A stretch of 64,000 nucleotides of DNA. Source: Candidatus Binatus sp. (GTDB taxonomy: Bacteria > Desulfobacterota > Binatia > Binatales > Binataceae). Each line of letters starts with the position of its first letter. Position 1 is the first letter of the stretch. The notes beneath the pieces are model-generated. The model was not told the DNA's origin, did not search any database, and saw only the letters and a list, made by a program, of their open reading frames with translations. The stretch lies in the NCBI RefSeq assembly GCF_036567905.1, contig NZ_DATCTO010000077.1, positions 1-64,000 on the forward strand, given 5' to 3'. A program made the position numbers and the translations under genes. Below, one piece after another: positions 60,806-64,000 of this stretch.

Positions 60806-63800
60806 TTGAACTTCGTATTTTTTCGCGCGCCTAAGAAGCCGGCAGCCTCTTTCGCGCATATCGACGAGCCGATCCGTGCGGAACTGTTCAGCGTCGAGCG
60901 CCTGGAACAGCATGGCGAGACGCTGGCGGTTGCGCAGCGCGTCACCGACTACCCGGGCCGCGGACGGCCGATGGCGGCGCGGGTGCGCGACAACGGGCGA
61001 GTGTTGCTCGCGGCGTATCGCGGCATCGCAAGCGCAATCCGCGAGGAACGCGCGATCACGCCGGCCGCGGAGTGGCTGGTCGATAACTTTCATGTCGTCG
61101 AAGAGCAGATTCGCGAAATTCGCGATGATCTGCCGCGCGGATTCTACCGACAACTGCCCAAGCTCGCCGATGGCCCGCTGGAAGGGTATCCGCGCGTTTT
61201 CGGGATCGCGTGGGCCTACGTCGCGCATACCGACAGCCACTTCGATCCGCAGACGCTCGCCAAGTTCGTGCAGGCTTACCAGCACGTGCAGCCGCTGACG
61301 ATCGGCGAGCTATGGGCGGTCGCGATTACGCTTCGAATCGTGCTCGTCGAAAACCTGCGGCGCTTGGCTGAACAGATGGGCCACAGCCGTGCGCAACGCC
61401 GGCATGCCGACCTGCTGGCGAACAGGCTGCTGGCATCGAACGGCCGCGACGCGGAGCCTGCCGAGGCAGTGCTCAAGGATTTGGACAAGTCGCCGCTGTC
61501 GGCGCCCTTCGCGGTGGAGATGGTTCAGCGCCTGCGCGATCAGGATCCCAAGGTGACGCCAGCGCTGCGGTGGCTGGACCAGCGGCTGCTGGCGCAGGGA
61601 ACCACGGCAGACGAGATCGTCCGTCAAGTGCACCAAGGGCAGGGCGCGATGAACGTTACCGTCCGCAACGTCATCACGAGCATGCGCCTGATGTCCGCGG
61701 TCGACTGGGCGGATTTCTTCGAGAGTGTGAGCGCGGTCGATGCGGTGCTGCGCGCGGCCAGCGACTTTGCCGCGATGGACTTTGCCACGCGCGATCGTTA
61801 TCGGCACGCGATCGAGGAACTTGCACGAGGTTCGAGGCACAGCGAAATCGAGGTTGCTCAAAGCGCGATTGATTCTGCGCGGGGTGCAGCGTCCGAAGTG
61901 CCAAACGGCGACGGCGCGAGGGCGCGTCGCGAGCACCATCCGGGCTACTACCTGATTTCAGAGGGGCGTCACTCTCTGGAAGCGCAACTGGGATTTCGCG
62001 CTCCGGTCCGTGACTGGATAGCTCGCGCCAACGCGGCCGCCGGAATCGCGGGCTATCTGGGCACGATCGCGGTGGTCACCGCGATCATCGTCGCGGGCGC
62101 CATGCTTGCGATAGAGGACGCGCAAATCAGTGGATGGACCCGGTTCATTCTCGCGATGCTCGCGATAATCCCCGCAACCGATGCGGCGGTCGTGATCGTC
62201 AATCGGGCAGTCACGACTTTCATCGGTCCCGCTATCATTCCCGCCCTTGAGCTTCATGATGGCGTGCCGCCGAGCCTGCGCACGATGGTCGTGATGCCGA
62301 CTTTGTTGACCACGCGCGACGAGCTCGACGAGCAGATCGAGCGGCTTGAGGTTCATTACCTGGCGAGTTCGGACGGCGAGCTGTACCTCGCGATCCTCTC
62401 GGACTGGACCGACTCCGCGACCGAAACCGCGCCCGGCGACGACGACCTGCTCGGCGCAGCCACGGCAGGGATAGCGCGACTGAACCAACGTCACGGACAG
62501 GGGCCGGGCGGCAAGCGATTTCTATTGCTCCATCGCCGGCGCATCTGGGACGAAGCCGAAGGCGTGTGGATGGGCTGGGAGCGCAAGCGCGGCAAGCTGC
62601 ACGAGCTGAATCGGCTGCTGCGCGGCGCGACGGATACGACGTTCATCGCGCCGGACGGACATCCACCGGCGGTTCCCGACGGCGTGCGCTACGTGATCAC
62701 GCTCGACGCCGACACGCGAATCCCGCGCGGGGCCGCCAAGCGGATGGTCGGCAAAATGGCGCATCCGCTGAACGCTCCACGATTCGACAAGCAATGCGGC
62801 CGGGTGGTCGAAGGTCACGGGGTTCTGCAGCCGCGAATCACGGCTTCATTGCCGACCCGCCGCGAGGGATCGATTTTCCAGCGCGTCTTCTCCAGCACCA
62901 GGGGCATGGATCCGTACGCGTTCGCAGTTTCCGACGTTTACCAGGATCTTCTGGATGAGGGCTCTTACAGCGGCAAGGGGATTTACGATGTGGACATGTT
63001 CGAAGCGGCGCTGGCGGGGCGCGTCCCGGACAATGCGCTTCTGAGCCACGATCTTTTCGAGGGAACTTTCGCGCGCTCGGGATTGGTGTCTGACATCGAA
63101 CTGGTCGAGGAGTTTCCATCGCGCTACGACGTTGCCGCCGCCCGACAGCATCGATGGGCCCGCGGCGACTGGCAATTGATCCCGTGGATTCTCGGCCATG
63201 GTTCCAGCACCGGCACGGCAACGACGGTCCCACGCGACGGCCGGTCATCGATTCCGCCGCTCGGGCGCTGGAAAATGATCGACAATCTGCGCCGCACGCT
63301 GTCGGCGCCGACGGCGTTGCTGGCGTTGCTGGCGGGATGGCGGCTGCCCGAAGCCGGCGCTGCGATTTGGACCGGGTTCATTGTCGCGACGATCGCGACT
63401 GCGCCGATGCTCCCGTTCCTGACCGGAATCATCCCGCGGCGGCGCGACATCTCCAAGCGCAGCCATATCCGCGCGGTCGTCACTGATCTGATAGTCGGGC
63501 TCTCGCAGCTCGCGATGATGCTGACCTTGCTCGCGCATCAGGCGTGGCTGATGAGCGACGCAATATCGCGAACGCTCTACCGTTTGTACGTGAGTCATCG
63601 GTTGATGCTCGAGTGGACGACCGCGGCGCAGGCCAAGCGGACCAGTCGTCTCGACGTTCGCGGCTTCTACGGCATGATGGCCGGCGCCGCGGTGCTCGGC
63701 GCGGCGGCGGCAATCTTCGTCGCATGGGCGGGTCACGGCGGCGCAATGATCGCGGCTCCCTTCGTGATCCTGTGGATGCTGTCGCCGGCCGTCGCGCGAT

Positions 63801-64000
63801 GGGCGAGTCTTCCGCCGCGAATCGAGGGCACGAAGCCGCTCTCACTCGCCGACACAAGGGAGCTTCGACTGAGCGCGCGGCGCACCTGGCGTTTTTTCGA
63901 GAAGTTCGTGACCGCGGAAGACAACATGCTGCCGCCCGACAATTTTCAGGAAGACCCCAAGCCCGTGCTGGCTCATCGGACTTCGCCCACCAACCTTGGA
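60806..64000 (+). CDS. Cyclic beta-1,2-glucan synthase (NdvB-type), N-terminal part, cut by window edge
   Basis: The frame is open from 60806 to the right edge, about 1,065 residues of a protein usually near 2,800. The N-terminal region (HIDEPIRAELFSVERLEQHGETLA, WLVDNFHVVEEQIREIRDDLP) is typical of NdvB/GT84 enzymes. It is followed by two membrane segments and a glycosyltransferase part with VVMPTLL, ITLDADTRIPRGA and QHRWARGDWQL, then more membrane segments. It makes cyclic beta-1,2-glucans, periplasmic osmolytes, from UDP-glucose. The TTG at 60806 with AGAGG upstream is a plausible start; the frame stays open farther upstream, so the start is uncertain. Confidence 0.9.
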   Translation, partial: MNFVFFRAPKKPAASFAHIDEPIRAELFSVERLEQHGETLAVAQRVTDYPGRGRPMAARVRDNGRVLLAAYRGIASAIREERAITPAAEWLVDNFHVVEEQIREIRDDLPRGFYRQLPKLADGPLEGYPRVFGIAWAYVAHTDSHFDPQTLAKFVQAYQHVQPLTIGELWAVAITLRIVLVENLRRLAEQMGHSRAQRRHADLLANRLLASNGRDAEPAEAVLKDLDKSPLSAPFAVEMVQRLRDQDPKVTPALRWLDQRLLAQGTTADEIVRQVHQGQGAMNVTVRNVITSMRLMSAVDWADFFESVSAVDAVLRAASDFAAMDFATRDRYRHAIEELARGSRHSEIEVAQSAIDSARGAASEVPNGDGARARREHHPGYYLISEGRHSLEAQLGFRAPVRDWIARANAAAGIAGYLGTIAVVTAIIVAGAMLAIEDAQISGWTRFILAMLAIIPATDAAVVIVNRAVTTFIGPAIIPALELHDGVPPSLRTMVVMPTLLTTRDELDEQIERLEVHYLASSDGELYLAILSDWTDSATETAPGDDDLLGAATAGIARLNQRHGQGPGGKRFLLLHRRRIWDEAEGVWMGWERKRGKLHELNRLLRGATDTTFIAPDGHPPAVPDGVRYVITLDADTRIPRGAAKRMVGKMAHPLNAPRFDKQCGRVVEGHGVLQPRITASLPTRREGSIFQRVFSSTRGMDPYAFAVSDVYQDLLDEGSYSGKGIYDVDMFEAALAGRVPDNALLSHDLFEGTFARSGLVSDIELVEEFPSRYDVAAARQHRWARGDWQLIPWILGHGSSTGTATTVPRDGRSSIPPLGRWKMIDNLRRTLSAPTALLALLAGWRLPEAGAAIWTGFIVATIATAPMLPFLTGIIPRRRDISKRSHIRAVVTDLIVGLSQLAMMLTLLAHQAWLMSDAISRTLYRLYVSHRLMLEWTTAAQAKRTSRLDVRGFYGMMAGAAVLGAAAAIFVAWAGHGGAMIAAPFVILWMLSPAVARWASLPPRIEGTKPLSLADTRELRLSARRTWRFFEKFVTAEDNMLPPDNFQEDPKPVLAHRTSPTNLG

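Noticed and set aside
1..64000. CRISPR array, tRNA or rRNA genes
   Set aside because: No regularly spaced direct repeats and no tRNA T-loop apart from that of tmRNA were found by eye; a covariance-model scan would be decisive.

Overview
The window is a high-GC (mostly about 60-68%), gene-dense bacterial chromosome segment. A Gram-negative cell envelope is indicated by apolipoprotein N-acyltransferase, a predicted outer-membrane beta-barrel protein, secreted multihaem cytochromes and a cyclic beta-1,2-glucan synthase. A B12-dependent class II ribonucleotide reductase, many stand-alone redox proteins and the gene mix suggest a soil or sediment bacterium of the deltaproteobacterial / Desulfobacterota-Binatota kind. 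That placement is inference only; there is no rRNA in the window.

Layout. 1-2408: the end of an integrated element of lower GC. It carries the right end of an IS3-family insertion sequence, a restriction-type gene cut by that IS, and a tyrosine recombinase lying directly against the 3' end of the tmRNA gene ssrA. 2409-6494: ssrA, smpB, a nucleotidyltransferase, an HtpX/LemA pair and a small heat-shock protein. 6701-17955: ferredoxin-like protein, TrmN6-type methyltransferase, alpha/beta hydrolase, YihY, a glycosidase-glycosyltransferase fusion with an ABC exporter, coaE, a degenerate CobS-like protein and a GST. 18047-28241: a long minus-strand run (alaS, phoH, ybeY, an unknown 184-aa gene, lnt, prfB with its programmed frameshift, and a penicillin-acylase-type hydrolase). 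28681-34178: DUF445 protein, recA-thpR-DsbA-like isomerase, DUF3108 protein and a HEAT-repeat protein. 34539-36953: a single low-GC gene that looks like an antiviral NTPase with tandem nucleotide-processing domains. 37141-42432: D-aminoacylase, DciA-like protein and nrdJ with candidate NrdR boxes. 42745-47599: a copper/redox cluster (CuA-like subunit with altered ligands, SCO1, TlpA-type thioredoxin, a CACGCG-motif barrel, a ZIP transporter, secreted MsrA). 47672-55184: B12/radical SAM protein, small basic protein, HdeD, HPt, RluA-type pseudouridine synthase, TPR protein and a membrane protein. 55569-60296: a compact operon of two paralogous multihaem cytochromes, a kelch protein and a zinc-ribbon/TPR membrane protein. 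60806-64000: the start of an NdvB-type cyclic glucan synthase running off the right edge.

The strongest leads for something new are the multihaem-kelch-TPR operon (each cytochrome also has a conserved long-spaced C-x8/10-C-H motif), the CuA-like protein whose His ligand position is replaced and flanked by extra cysteines, the solitary two-domain P-loop NTPase, and a dispersed palindromic repeat family that abuts stop codons.
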